Origin: DTPS01 sp049591295
GTDB lineage: Bacteria > Acidobacteriota > UBA4820 > DSQY01
Direction of reading: 5' to 3'
Length of the DNA: 64,000 nucleotides
Assembly (NCBI GenBank): GCA_049591295.1
Contig: JBAWEQ010000259.1
Span: 1-64,000 of the forward strand
Both the position numbers and the translations under genes were made by a program. A model generated the notes under the pieces. The model saw only the letters and a program-made list of their open reading frames with translations. It had not been told where the DNA came from and did no database searches. Shown piece after piece: positions 8,651 to 17,100 of the stretch (position 1 is the first letter of the stretch; the number at the start of each line of letters is the position of its first letter).

Positions 8651-10306
8651 TCAGACGGGGATCTCGCGCTGCTGGTTCCCGCAGCAGGCGATGAGCCGCG
8701 GCAGGGCCTGCATCTTCTCGAAACGCGAGGGCCCGCGATGCATGACCAGAGTGAAGGACATGCCGAGCTCCCGGAGCTTCTCCAGAACGTGATAGCGCTG
8801 CTGGATGGAACCGTCGGTCACCGCGACGTACACGGCCAGGGGCATGAGCGTCACCAGGAGCGCGTTGCCCAGTTGGCACAGGGCGCTCAGATCTTCGAGC
8901 TTGGCATCCACGAGGGCGCCCAGCGCCCTGCGGGCGGGGAGGGCCAGCTTCTCATCTTCCAGTTGAGCCGAGGCGAGGATCAGGAAGCCAGCCGACCGCG
9001 CGTTCATCACCGGATCTAGGATAGGCCGGAAGACGGCCAGCCGGTCCCTGTCCTGGGTGCGTACGTCCAGAAACCCCACCCCCGCCGGATTGGAGTAGTT
9101 TGACACGAGGAGCCTGGCGACCCCTTCCACCCCCGCCAGATAGCGGGGATCCAGCGTGGATTGGTACAGGGCCAGCCGCGCGTAGCCGAGTTCCACCTGG
9201 GCGCCGAGGTACGCCGCACCGGGCTTCTCCCCCGTCCTGCAATGGGCGAGGGCTCCATCGGGTCCCAACAGGTCTCTCTCGAGCCGACGATGGGCACGCT
9301 GGGCGAGGTTCAGGTAGGCCCTTTCTCCCAGAAATTGCCAACTGTTGCACAGGGCCCTCACGGCCAGGGCGTTGGGCAGCGCGAAGGCCGTGGCATTCAG
9401 CTGGGGGGGCGGCACGCGCCGCCGTTCTTCTCCGCTCAGCGCGTAGTAGGAATCGTCGTCCCGTTGCGCGGCCGCAAACAGGCCTCCCTTCTGGAGCATC
9501 TGCTGCTGGAGGTAATGGAGGATGCCCCTCGCCAGCGGGAGAGCGAATCCGCCCTCCGGCATCGCGGCCACGCGGAGCGAGAGGATGAGCCAGTGGGCGT
9601 TGTCCTGAAGGAACTTCCGGGTATCCAGCCGCGAGCCGTCCCTGGCGTGAAAAAAACCGCCCTCCACGGAGTCGTAAAGGGGCGAGTACGCCAACGACTG
9701 GAGTACCTGAACGGCCCTTTCGAGGGCCTCGCGGCTGCCCATGAACGTTCCGTACCGCAGGAGGAAGCGGACCGGATCGATGCACGGCGCTCCGGCTCCT
9801 TTGCCGAACTCGCCCCCGTCCACGATCAGACGGCCCAGGACCTTCTGGTAGATGCTCTCCACCAATTCCAGCCCGCGCTCGAGGCTGCGCGGATGATGCT
9901 CGATGAAGGGCACCGGGTATCCTCCGAAGACCGGCGCAACCGGTGGGCTGTAATGGGAGGCCGCCACGACGGCCGACCGAAGGAGGTTCACGAGGGCCTC
10001 GGGCGCCTCCAGGGGGCAGTTGGTCAGGAGGGTCCCATCGGGATGCAGGACGGCCGCGGCAGGCGCTCGTGTCGAGAAGTAGAGGCGCCCCAATTCCGGA
10101 TGACGATCCCCATCGGCCAGCACGGGAATGAAGGAGCGGGCCAGGAGCGAGGAGAGCCCCCTGTCTTCCTCGATGGCCCCGGAAACGCCGAATGCTTGCT
10201 CCGAACTGAAGGCGGAGACGAGCAGGAAGAGCGGCTTGTGCGACCGACTGGCCTCCTCCAATGCCGACGGCCCCCACTCCCGCCACTCGAAAGAACTCTT
10301 GGCCAT
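8651..10306 (-). CDS. DUF255 / YyaL-like thioredoxin-domain protein lacking CxxC
   Basis: The 551-residue product resembles the YyaL/SPATA20 family: an N-terminal thioredoxin-fold DUF255 domain followed by an (alpha/alpha)6 barrel of the N-acylglucosamine-epimerase/cellobiose-epimerase type. The opening pattern (FEWREWGPSALEEASRSHKP) and later HPELGRLYF match DUF255, but where the family has CHWCHVM this protein has SSEQAFGV, so the redox cysteines are gone. It is also shorter than the usual ~680 residues. The start follows GGCAGGT. It is monocistronic between tRNA-Arg and the divergent rhodanese gene. Function is unknown; thiol redox activity through this site is unlikely. Confidence 0.7.
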   Translation of the reverse strand: MAKSSFEWREWGPSALEEASRSHKPLFLLVSAFSSEQAFGVSGAIEEDRGLSSLLARSFIPVLADGDRHPELGRLYFSTRAPAAAVLHPDGTLLTNCPLEAPEALVNLLRSAVVAASHYSPPVAPVFGGYPVPFIEHHPRSLERGLELVESIYQKVLGRLIVDGGEFGKGAGAPCIDPVRFLLRYGTFMGSREALERAVQVLQSLAYSPLYDSVEGGFFHARDGSRLDTRKFLQDNAHWLILSLRVAAMPEGGFALPLARGILHYLQQQMLQKGGLFAAAQRDDDSYYALSGEERRRVPPPQLNATAFALPNALAVRALCNSWQFLGERAYLNLAQRAHRRLERDLLGPDGALAHCRTGEKPGAAYLGAQVELGYARLALYQSTLDPRYLAGVEGVARLLVSNYSNPAGVGFLDVRTQDRDRLAVFRPILDPVMNARSAGFLILASAQLEDEKLALPARRALGALVDAKLEDLSALCQLGNALLVTLMPLAVYVAVTDGSIQQRYHVLEKLRELGMSFTLVMHRGPSRFEKMQALPRLIACCGNQQREIPV

Positions 10307-10652
10307 ACCTGCCTACGCCTCCAGGGGAATATCTCAGCAAGCGCAATGCCAGGTGGTGTCCGTCCCCCTGCAGGATTCCGAACTGGACGCTGGACGGCCC
10401 TTTGCGGTGATGCACCGCGGCTGTCGCATGGCACGACCGAAGACCCCTCGGCCTCCTTCGCGAAGGTCTCGGTATCAGGGATGAAACCAGGCACGTCCCA
10501 TGTTTCTGCATCTGAGACCGAGAGGACGTGAAGATCCGCCACGGAGAGTCGTCTGGACTTTGGATGTCGAACCTGGGGCTTGGATGTCGGAAGGTTGCGG
10601 CCTTTCCTCCCATTCGAGATGTGTCCTCGCCTCGCGGTCCGACGAGAACCGC

Positions 10653-10680
10653 TTGCCCCCCCTTGCCCCTTGGTTATAAG
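10653..10680 (+). promoter_or_regulatory. Candidate sigma-70 promoter for rhodanese-mauE
   Basis: TTGCCC (10653-10658) and TATAAG (10675-10680) are separated by 16 bases and lie 26 bases before the rhodanese start, which also has an AGGAGGAA ribosome-binding site. The remaining 10307-10652 is divergent intergenic DNA with no convincing gene; a short TGGATGTCG word occurs twice. Confidence 0.4.
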
Positions 10681-10706
10681 ATTGCGTTCTTCAACGAGGA
10701 GGAATC

Positions 10707-11186
10707 ATGCGCCGCAGTTTCCTTCAGATGGCCGCCCTGGTCGCCGTCGGTTCCCTGGTGGGCCTGACCTACAACGCTCTTTCACCTGGCGGACTTCCCC
10801 TTCGCGGGGGCACGGCCGCGCGCCTGGCCCAGGAGGGGGCGCGAATGATGTCCCTGCAGGAGGTGCGGTACTATCTGCAACAGCCGGGCACGGTCATCGT
10901 GGACGCCCGCTCGTCGGAGGAATTCGAGCTGGGCCACATTCCCCACGCGCTCAACGTGCCGGCGGACAACTTCGCCCCCTACTACGCCAAGGTGGCCCCC
11001 GAGCTCCAGAAGGCCAAGCTCATCATCGTCTATTGCTCGGGCGGCTCGTGCGGCACCTCCGAGGAGCTCGCCAAGGAGCTCATCGCCAAGGGCTACTCGG
11101 ACAACCGGGTGGCCGTCTTCCATGACGGACTGCCGGGCTGGATGAGGGCCAATCTTCCCATCGAACGGGGGACCTACAAACAGTGA
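10707..11186 (+). CDS. Membrane-anchored or exported rhodanese-like protein
   Basis: Single-domain rhodanese (sulfurtransferase fold) with an N-terminal hydrophobic signal or anchor (about residues 5-25). The rhodanese core spans 50-155, with VIVDARSSEEFELGHIPHA and an active-site loop containing Cys110 (YCSGGSCGTS), so catalysis is possible. The 159-residue protein is likely periplasmic. The stop overlaps the GTG start of the MauE-like gene by 4 bases, so the pair is coupled; rhodanese plus MauE/DoxX is a recurrent redox pairing. Confidence 0.88.
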   Translation: MRRSFLQMAALVAVGSLVGLTYNALSPGGLPLRGGTAARLAQEGARMMSLQEVRYYLQQPGTVIVDARSSEEFELGHIPHALNVPADNFAPYYAKVAPELQKAKLIIVYCSGGSCGTSEELAKELIAKGYSDNRVAVFHDGLPGWMRANLPIERGTYKQ

Positions 11187-11632
11187 AACCAAGCGGCTGG
11201 GTGATTTGGGCGGAGCGGATAGCCCGCTGGGCCGTGGCGGGTATATTCTTGGCCGCCGCCGTTCCCAAGATCTTGGATCCGTCAGGCTTTGCGGCCGACA
11301 TCTCCCACTACGCGATGCTCCCGGATCGGCTGGTCAATCCGCTGGCCGTGATCCTTCCCTGGATCGAGGCCGTCATGGGATTGGCCCTCCTGTCCGGCTT
11401 CTCGGCGGAGGGGGGGATCGTCCTGGCCAACCTCATGCTGGTGGCGTTTCTGGCCGCCATGGGCCAGGCCTGGTTCCGCGGCCTGGACATCAACTGCGGA
11501 TGCTTCGGCCACTCCGGCGCCCGCGGGGAAATCCTCCTCTCCATCCTCCGGGACTTCGGCTTCCTGGCCGTGGCGCTCGCGGCGCTCAGCCTCCGCTACC
11601 GGCGCAACAAGACGGGCAAGTTTCCGGCCTAG
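11183..11632 (+). CDS. MauE/DoxX-like integral membrane redox protein
   Basis: The 149-residue polytopic protein has about four membrane helices (roughly 12-30, 50-70, 75-95 and 115-135) and resembles the MauE/DoxX family. The dipeptide-spaced cysteines in DINCGCFG are typical of MauE-like proteins associated with periplasmic disulfide chemistry. The GTG start overlaps the rhodanese stop. A role in electron or thiol transfer to the neighbouring rhodanese is inference. Confidence 0.82.
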   Translation: MKPSGWVIWAERIARWAVAGIFLAAAVPKILDPSGFAADISHYAMLPDRLVNPLAVILPWIEAVMGLALLSGFSAEGGIVLANLMLVAFLAAMGQAWFRGLDINCGCFGHSGARGEILLSILRDFGFLAVALAALSLRYRRNKTGKFPA

Positions 11633-12006
11633 GGCGGCGGCATCCTCCGAATGGGCGTGACGCTTCCCATTTTCGGGGGGCCGGGGGGTCGATCCATCCA
11701 GAGTTAGTCTTGCGGGGGCGTCGTCCGGCCATCACCTCGACGTGGGGGAACTTGCCGGGCCACCACTTCATCCTTTCCCGGCTCGTCCCGAGAATCCGTG
11801 CAGGGCTGAATACCGCTTCGCTTTTTGCTGAAGGCAAAAATCGGCGTCCCGGCGCCGTTGGGCCTCCTTGTCGGCCGTCTCAGCGGTTCCTCCATCGTGT
11901 CCGCAGGGATCTTGCCCCGGCCCGGCCAAACCTTTCGCCCCTCCCTCCGTATAACCCAGCGTAGTGAACCTCAGGGCATCCGCCAAAGAGAGCTAAGGAG
12001 AGGACG
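11633..12006 (+). other. Intergenic region without a gene
   Basis: About 370 bases between the MauE-like gene and the efflux operon. No open frame with credible composition was seen on either strand. The 3' end carries the AAGGAGAGGACG ribosome-binding site of the next gene; no clear promoter or terminator could be assigned. Confidence 0.4.
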
Positions 12007-13113
12007 ATGGCGAGGTTGGTGAAGATTCTGCTCATCCTGGTCGCCGTGGGGGTGGTGGCGGCGGGGGTGTACGCGTGGGTCAGGCACGCCGGCTCCAAGA
12101 AGGACGACTTCAAGCTCGTTCCAGTCGAACGGGGCTCCATCACGGAGAAGGCACTGGCCGTCGGACAGATCGAACCGAGACAGAAATTTCAGGTCAAATC
12201 CAAGATCAGCGGCATCGTGAAGCGGTGCGTGGTGCAGGTGGGCGACACGGTGAAGGCGGGCGATCCCCTCTTCGAGATTGCACCCGATCCCACGCCCCAG
12301 GATCTCATTCAGGTGGACAGAGACCTCCAGAATGCCCAGGCCGGCTTCGACCGGGCCAAGGCGGACTTCCTGCGTTACAAAGAGCTCGCCTCTCAGGGCG
12401 TCGTGGCGAGGGAGGACCTGGACGCCATGCGCGAGGCCTACGAGAAGGCCCAGGTGGCCCTCGCGCGGGCCCGTGACAACCGCGAGCTGACCATGAAGGG
12501 CCGCGTCACGGGGGGCGGGGCGGCCATGGAGACCATCATCCGGGCCCCCGCCGCCGGCACGGTGCTGACGCGAAGCGTGGATCCTGGCGATCCCGTGGTG
12601 CCCCTCACCTCCTACCAGGCGGGCACCGAGCTGGCGAGCATCGCCGACATGAGCGACCTCATCTTCAAGGGCACGGTGGATGAGATCGACGTGGGCAAGA
12701 TGAAGGTGGGCCTGCCGGTCAGGATCAAGGTGGGAGCCCTTCCCTCCGACATCGTCACCGGCCACGTCTCCCGCATCGCGCCCCAGGCCGAGAAGAAGGA
12801 GGGCTCCACCCTCTTCGACGTGGAGATCGAGCTGGACCCCGACGCGAAGATCACCCTGCGCGCGGGCTATTCGGCCAACGCGGACGTGATCATCCGGGAG
12901 AAGAAGAACATCCCCATCATTCCCGAGAGGCTGGTCTCCTTCGAGGACGGGGGCAAGAAGGCCTACGTCGAGGTGCCCGCGGCCAAGGCGGACGCTCCGC
13001 CCAAGAAGGTACCGGTGACGCTCGGCCTCTCCGACGGACTGAACATCGAAGTGGTCTCTGGGCTGAAGGTCGGCGAAAAGGTGGTCCAGCGCCCGCCCAA
13101 GGAAATCAGCTAG
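12007..13113 (+). CDS. HlyD/MacA-type membrane fusion protein
   Basis: Periplasmic adaptor linking an inner-membrane pump to an outer-membrane channel. The 368-residue product has an N-terminal membrane anchor (7-24), a split lipoyl/barrel-sandwich domain (first half near KFQVKSKISGIVKRCVV, second near IIRAPAAGTVLTRSV), an alpha-helical hairpin (about 100-150) and a beta-barrel plus membrane-proximal domain. The start has a strong AAGGAGAGGACG. It is first in the operon with two FtsX/MacB-type permeases and an ATPase, so a MacAB-like efflux or lipoprotein/peptide export system is likely; substrate unknown. Confidence 0.9.
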   Translation: MARLVKILLILVAVGVVAAGVYAWVRHAGSKKDDFKLVPVERGSITEKALAVGQIEPRQKFQVKSKISGIVKRCVVQVGDTVKAGDPLFEIAPDPTPQDLIQVDRDLQNAQAGFDRAKADFLRYKELASQGVVAREDLDAMREAYEKAQVALARARDNRELTMKGRVTGGGAAMETIIRAPAAGTVLTRSVDPGDPVVPLTSYQAGTELASIADMSDLIFKGTVDEIDVGKMKVGLPVRIKVGALPSDIVTGHVSRIAPQAEKKEGSTLFDVEIELDPDAKITLRAGYSANADVIIREKKNIPIIPERLVSFEDGGKKAYVEVPAAKADAPPKKVPVTLGLSDGLNIEVVSGLKVGEKVVQRPPKEIS

Positions 13114-13129
13114 GTCTGAACCGGCCGTG

Positions 13130-13160
13130 CGGCGGGGAATGCTTCGTGTGTCCCCCGCCG
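13130..13160 (+). other. Intra-operon hairpin
   Basis: CGGCGGGG and CCCCGCCG form an 8-bp stem around a 15-base loop between the fusion-protein stop and the permease start. It could act as a processing or stability element in the polycistronic mRNA. No T-run follows. Confidence 0.35.
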
Positions 13161-13181
13161 TCCGATCCCCAGGAGGGAGCC

Positions 13182-14420
13182 ATGTCCATATCCGGCCCGC
13201 TCGAGGTCTTCCGCCAGCTCTACCGGAACCTCCGCAGCCAGAAGCTCCGCACCTTTCTCACCACCTTCGGCATCGTGTGGGGCACGGTGGCCGTTAGCCT
13301 GCTGCTGGCCTTCGGCCAAGGGCTGCACAAATCCTTGATCCAGAGCGCCGCCGGCCTCGGCGACCGCATCGTCATCGGCTGGCCGATGCGCACCTCGCTC
13401 CCCTGGGAGGGCATCGGGAAGGGACGCCGCCTGCTCATGACGGAGGACGACATCGGCGCCATCAAACAGCAGGCCGTGGGCCTGGCGGGCATCTCCAGCG
13501 AGTACGCCAAGAGCTTCAAGGTCCACAACGGCAGCAAGACCATGATGGTGGACGTCTCGGGCGTCTCCCCCGTCTTCGGCACCATGCGCAACCTGATTCC
13601 CCAGGAGGGGGGCCGATTCTTCGACCCGCTCGACATGAGCGAACGCCGGCGGGTGGCCTTCATCGGGGACGCGTTCGCGAAGGACCTCCTCGGCGAGGCC
13701 AATCCCGTGGGCAAGACCTTCATGCTCGCCGACTCACCTTTCCTGGTCGTCGGCGTCCTCAAGCCCAAGGAGCAGGACTCCAGCTACAGCGGGCGGGACA
13801 AGGACAAGATGTTCATCCCCTCCACCACCTTCCGGGCCATCACCGGCGAGAAGTATATGGACGACTTCATCTACAAAGCCGAGACTCCGGAGGGCAACAA
13901 GGCCCTCACCCTGGACATCCGGGGGATTCTGGCTAAGCGACTGCACTTCGATCCGAAGGACGATCAGGCTCTCATGATCTGGGACACGACCGAGATGTTC
14001 GCCTTCATGGACGCCTTCATGCTGGGCTTCCAGCTTTTCCTGGGGATCGTGGGCTGCCTCACTCTCGTGGTGGGCGGCATCGGCGTTTCCAATATCATGA
14101 ACGTGGTCGTGGAAGAGCGCACCCGGGAGATCGGCATCAAGATGGCGCTGGGAGCCAAGCGGGGATACGTCCTCCGACAGTTCCTCCTCGAAACCATGAC
14201 CCTCACCGGCATCGGCGGAGCGCTGGGGCTGCTTCTCTCGGCCGGGATCTGCGCCATCTTCCCGAAGTTCGGGCTCACCGAGTACGTGGGCGTACCGCTC
14301 GTCTCCCCATCCGTGGCGGCCCTCACGGCCGGAGTCCTCGGATTCGTCGGTCTGCTGGCGGGTTACTTTCCAGCACGCGACGCGGCCAATCTCGATCCCG
14401 TCGTCGCCATGAAGCTGTGA
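13182..14420 (+). CDS. MacB/FtsX-type ABC transporter permease (first)
   Basis: Inner-membrane permease of the MacB/FtsX (type VII ABC) family, 412 residues from the ATG at 13182, which has AGGAGGGAGCC before it; an upstream in-frame ATG has no such site. It shows a first membrane helix at about 25-45 (TFLTTFGIVWGTVAVSLLLAF), a periplasmic MacB_PCD-type domain to about 270, and three further helices in the FtsX domain with the conserved VVEERTREIGIKMALGAK coupling-helix segment. It lacks a fused ATPase, which is supplied by the gene at 16124. Confidence 0.9.
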   Translation: MSISGPLEVFRQLYRNLRSQKLRTFLTTFGIVWGTVAVSLLLAFGQGLHKSLIQSAAGLGDRIVIGWPMRTSLPWEGIGKGRRLLMTEDDIGAIKQQAVGLAGISSEYAKSFKVHNGSKTMMVDVSGVSPVFGTMRNLIPQEGGRFFDPLDMSERRRVAFIGDAFAKDLLGEANPVGKTFMLADSPFLVVGVLKPKEQDSSYSGRDKDKMFIPSTTFRAITGEKYMDDFIYKAETPEGNKALTLDIRGILAKRLHFDPKDDQALMIWDTTEMFAFMDAFMLGFQLFLGIVGCLTLVVGGIGVSNIMNVVVEERTREIGIKMALGAKRGYVLRQFLLETMTLTGIGGALGLLLSAGICAIFPKFGLTEYVGVPLVSPSVAALTAGVLGFVGLLAGYFPARDAANLDPVVAMKL

Positions 14421-14430
14421 GGAGAAAAAG

Positions 14431-14515
14431 ATGAACCACAAAGGCACCAAGACACCAAGGCCAAAGGATTTAAAGAGTGAGAGATCCCTCTTGGTGTCTT
14501 CGTGTCTTAGTGGTG
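14431..14515 (+). repeat. Short palindromic intergenic repeat (copy 1)
   Basis: An ~85-base interrupted inverted repeat between the two permease genes. The left arm runs ACCAC...CACCAAGACACCAAG and the right arm is its near-perfect reverse complement ending in TTAGTGGT. Partial copies of the same words occur at 15814 and 17065. The left arm translates to a NHKGTKTPR-like string, a kind of artefact I have seen in other bacterial genomes. Confidence 0.6.
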
Positions 14516-14537
14516 AGCATCTTTCAGGGGTTTCCTC

Positions 14538-15788
14538 ATGCACCTGAAGCTGATCTTCCAACTGTTTCTCCGCTCCTCGATGCTACAGAAGAAGCGGGCC
14601 ATCCTCACGGTGGCCGCCATCGCGTGGGGCACGGTCGCCATCCTGCTCCTGCTCGCCTTCGGGCAGGGCCTGAAGGACCAACTCATGAAAAGCCGGCGGG
14701 CCATGGGGCTGAACATCGCTGTCATCTGGCCCGGCGAGACCTCACAGCCGTGGAAGGGGCTGCCGGCCGGAAGGCCCGTGCGGCCCATCGCCGACGACGT
14801 GGAGTACCTCCGGCAGAGGATGCCCGACCTCAAGGGCGTCCTGGGCGAGATCCACAGCTGGAGCACCATCCTGACCTACGGCAGGAAGACCGTCACCGGC
14901 CACGTCATCGGCACAAACTGGATCTACGGGGAGATGCGAAACCACATCCCGCAGCCCGGCGGACGCTTTTTCAACCCCATCGACGAGGCCGAGAAGCGCC
15001 GCGTGGTCTTCCTAGGCAACAAGCTGGCCACGGACATCTTCGGGAAGGAGGACCCGGTGGGCAAGACGCTCCAGCTCAACAGCTCCCCCTACCTCGTCAT
15101 TGGGGTCATGAAGCCCAAGCTCCAGATGGGCAACTACGCCGGCCCGGAGGATGAACACGCCGTCATTCCGATCACCACCTACATCGCCCAGTACGGCACA
15201 CAGCAGCTGAACAACCTCGTCATCCAGGTCCACCGTCCCGAGGAGATGCCAGAGGCCCTGAAGCGCTTCAAGGAGGTCCTCTCGGCCAAATACGGCTTCG
15301 ACCCGGAGGACCCCAAGGTCTTCGGGATCTGGGACACGGTCAAGGGCTCAGAGATCATGGGCAAGATGATGCTGGGCATCGAGCTCTTCCTGGGGATCAT
15401 CGGGGCGCTGACCCTGCTCATCGGCGGCATCGGCGTCGCCAACATCATGTACGCCGTGGTGAAGGAGAAGACCCGGGAGATCGGCATCCAGATGGCCATG
15501 GGCGCCCGCCGCTCGTGGATCACCGGCCCCTTCGTCCTGCAAGGTCTGATCTACACCCTTTTGGGCGGGGCCTGCGGCCTCGTCATCGCCGTCACCATCG
15601 TCATCCTGCTGAGCCTAATCCCCACGGGCGGCAACCAGGCGCTGGCCTTCCTCGGAAAGCCCACGCTCTCCTGGCCCATCGGCCTTTCCACGGCGGCGAT
15701 TCTGGGCTTGATCGGATTGCTGGCCGGCTATTTCCCCGCGCGCCGGGCCGCCAGCATCGATCCGGCCGAGACCCTGAGGTACGAGTGA
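14538..15788 (+). CDS. MacB/FtsX-type ABC transporter permease (second)
   Basis: Second MacB-type permease, 416 residues, clearly paralogous to the first (shared LTVAAIAWGTVAILLLLAFGQG-type first helix, a periplasmic domain and a VVKEKTREIGIQMAMGAR coupling segment). Four predicted helices at about 20-40, 280-305, 335-360 and 375-400. The two permeases probably form a heterodimer, unlike homodimeric MacB. It is preceded by a palindromic repeat, and its own ribosome-binding site is weak (CAGGGG). Confidence 0.9.
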   Translation: MHLKLIFQLFLRSSMLQKKRAILTVAAIAWGTVAILLLLAFGQGLKDQLMKSRRAMGLNIAVIWPGETSQPWKGLPAGRPVRPIADDVEYLRQRMPDLKGVLGEIHSWSTILTYGRKTVTGHVIGTNWIYGEMRNHIPQPGGRFFNPIDEAEKRRVVFLGNKLATDIFGKEDPVGKTLQLNSSPYLVIGVMKPKLQMGNYAGPEDEHAVIPITTYIAQYGTQQLNNLVIQVHRPEEMPEALKRFKEVLSAKYGFDPEDPKVFGIWDTVKGSEIMGKMMLGIELFLGIIGALTLLIGGIGVANIMYAVVKEKTREIGIQMAMGARRSWITGPFVLQGLIYTLLGGACGLVIAVTIVILLSLIPTGGNQALAFLGKPTLSWPIGLSTAAILGLIGLLAGYFPARRAASIDPAETLRYE

Positions 15789-15813
15789 ATTGAGAAGGCG
15801 GAGGGCGGAAGAG

Positions 15814-15842
15814 AACCACCACCAAGGCACCAAGACACCAAG
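15814..15842 (+). repeat. Partial palindromic repeat (copy 2)
   Basis: ACCACCACCAAGGCACCAAG followed by ACACCAAGG matches the left arm of the element at 14431-14515. Only one arm is present, so it looks like a half copy. Confidence 0.45.
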
Positions 15843-15865
15843 GAGCGGGGCTGTATCACCCCGGG

Positions 15866-16057
15866 TGTGCTGTCCCAGTGATGGGTTCGCCATGGAAGCA
15901 GGCGACAGACAGCACACGGAGGGGTGCGGGGAGGAAGCCTCCTGGCTCTTTCGGGGTGACAGCCCGCCGCGGGCGGGCGCCCTAGGGGCGGAGCTCCTTG
16001 GGAAGTGTTGTGTCCCGGGAAGAGACCCTTATAAGCGCGAGACGGGGACACAACACT
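15866..16057 (+). repeat. REPIN-like dispersed repeat, copy A
   Basis: A 192-base non-coding element with a second, roughly 80% identical copy at 53948-54138. It is bounded by two hairpins: TGTGCTGTC...GACAGCACA on the left and AGTGTTGTGTCCC...GGGACACAACACT on the right, with a GC-rich centre containing GCCCTAGGGGCGGAG. The two hairpin arms resemble each other in inverted orientation, as in REP doublets/REPINs. No RAYT transposase gene is seen in the window. It occupies most of the gap between permease 2 and the ATPase. Confidence 0.75.
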
Positions 16058-16123
16058 GGCTCTTCGCCTTTCGCTTCGAAACCCCGCGGTCCCGCCTTTC
16101 GTAGCAGGATGAAGGAGGCCCAG

Positions 16124-16861
16124 ATGAACTGGCCGCTGATCAGGAGAAACGGCAGAAACGGCGCCAACGGCAGCGGCGCCATCATCCATATGGACGGCAT
16201 CACCAAGGTGTACGACACGGGCAAGGTCAAGGTGGAGGCCCTTCGCGGCATCGACCTTTCGGTCCAGAAGGGCGAGTTCGTGGCCATCGTCGGCCCCTCC
16301 GGCTCGGGCAAGTCCACCCTCATGAACCTGATCGGGTGTCTGGACACCCCTTCGGATGGGCAGTTCGATCTGGCCGGCGAGGCCGTATCGGGACTGGATC
16401 GCGACCAGCTGGCCGACGTCCGCAACCGCCGGGTCGGGTTCATCTTCCAGAACTTCAATCTGCTCCCTCAGATCAGCGCCTTCGAAAACGTGGAGATGCC
16501 CATGCTCTTCGGCGGCGTCTCCAAGAAGGAGCGCCGCGAACGGGCCTGCGAGCTTCTTGAGCGCGTCGGGCTCGGCAACCGCATGGACCATAAGCCCACC
16601 GAACTCTCGGGCGGCCAGATGCAGCGCGTGGCCATCGCGCGGGCCCTGGCCATGAACCCCGACATCCTGCTTGCCGACGAGCCGACGGGCAACCTGGACT
16701 CGGCCTCGGGCGGAGACATCATGACCCTGTTCAAGAACCTCTGGGAGCAGGGCGGGACGCTCGTCGTGGTCACCCACGACATGGCCCTCGCCAATCGGGC
16801 CGGCCGAGTAGTGGAGATACGGGACGGGCTCATCGTCCGGGATACGGCCAACGCGGCCTGA
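16124..16861 (+). CDS. ABC transporter ATP-binding protein (LolD/MacB-type)
   Basis: Cytoplasmic ATPase of the MacB/LolD subfamily, 245 residues from the ATG at 16124 behind GAAGGAGGCC; longer in-frame starts run into the repeat element and lack a ribosome-binding site. It has Walker A GPSGSGKST, Q-loop FQNFNLLPQ, signature LSGGQMQRVAIARAL, Walker B ILLADEPTGNLD and the H-loop in VVTHDMAL. It completes the set with the fusion protein and two permeases. It is separated from permease 2 by a repeat, so it may have its own promoter. Confidence 0.94.
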   Translation: MNWPLIRRNGRNGANGSGAIIHMDGITKVYDTGKVKVEALRGIDLSVQKGEFVAIVGPSGSGKSTLMNLIGCLDTPSDGQFDLAGEAVSGLDRDQLADVRNRRVGFIFQNFNLLPQISAFENVEMPMLFGGVSKKERRERACELLERVGLGNRMDHKPTELSGGQMQRVAIARALAMNPDILLADEPTGNLDSASGGDIMTLFKNLWEQGGTLVVVTHDMALANRAGRVVEIRDGLIVRDTANAA

Positions 16862-17064
16862 GGCGGTGATGAGGTGATGAGGTGAGTATGGGAAGAAGGC
16901 CAGCTTTGCGCTCTTCACAGGTCACTTTTCACTTTTTGCCTTTCACTTTCTTTGCTCCTCACTCCTCACTTCCCACTTTAGCGAGCCGGGCGATCAGACG
17001 CTTCGGCTATCCGCCCTCCACCCTCCACCATTAGGAGGTCTCTCTCGCCACCGGCAAAACAATC

Positions 17065-17095
17065 TTCCTCTGTGTCTCCGTGCCTCTATGGTTCA
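17065..17095 (+). repeat. Partial palindromic repeat (copy 3)
   Basis: The minus strand reads ATGAACCATAGAGGCACGGA followed by GACACAGAGGAAG, a member of the same repeat class as the elements at 14431 and 15814. The rest of 16862-17100 is low-complexity intergenic DNA with repeated GTGATGAG and TCACTTT words and no gene. Confidence 0.45.
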
Positions 17096-17100
17096 TTTTT

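Noticed and set aside
15866..16057. CRISPR or riboswitch reading of the structured repeat
   Set aside because: No regular repeat-spacer units; a second copy with conserved terminal hairpins fits a REPIN-like element better.
15728..16918. 396-codon minus-strand frame over the repeat and ATPase
   Set aside because: Translates repeat copy A and the antisense of the ATPase; the ATPase motifs are on the plus strand.
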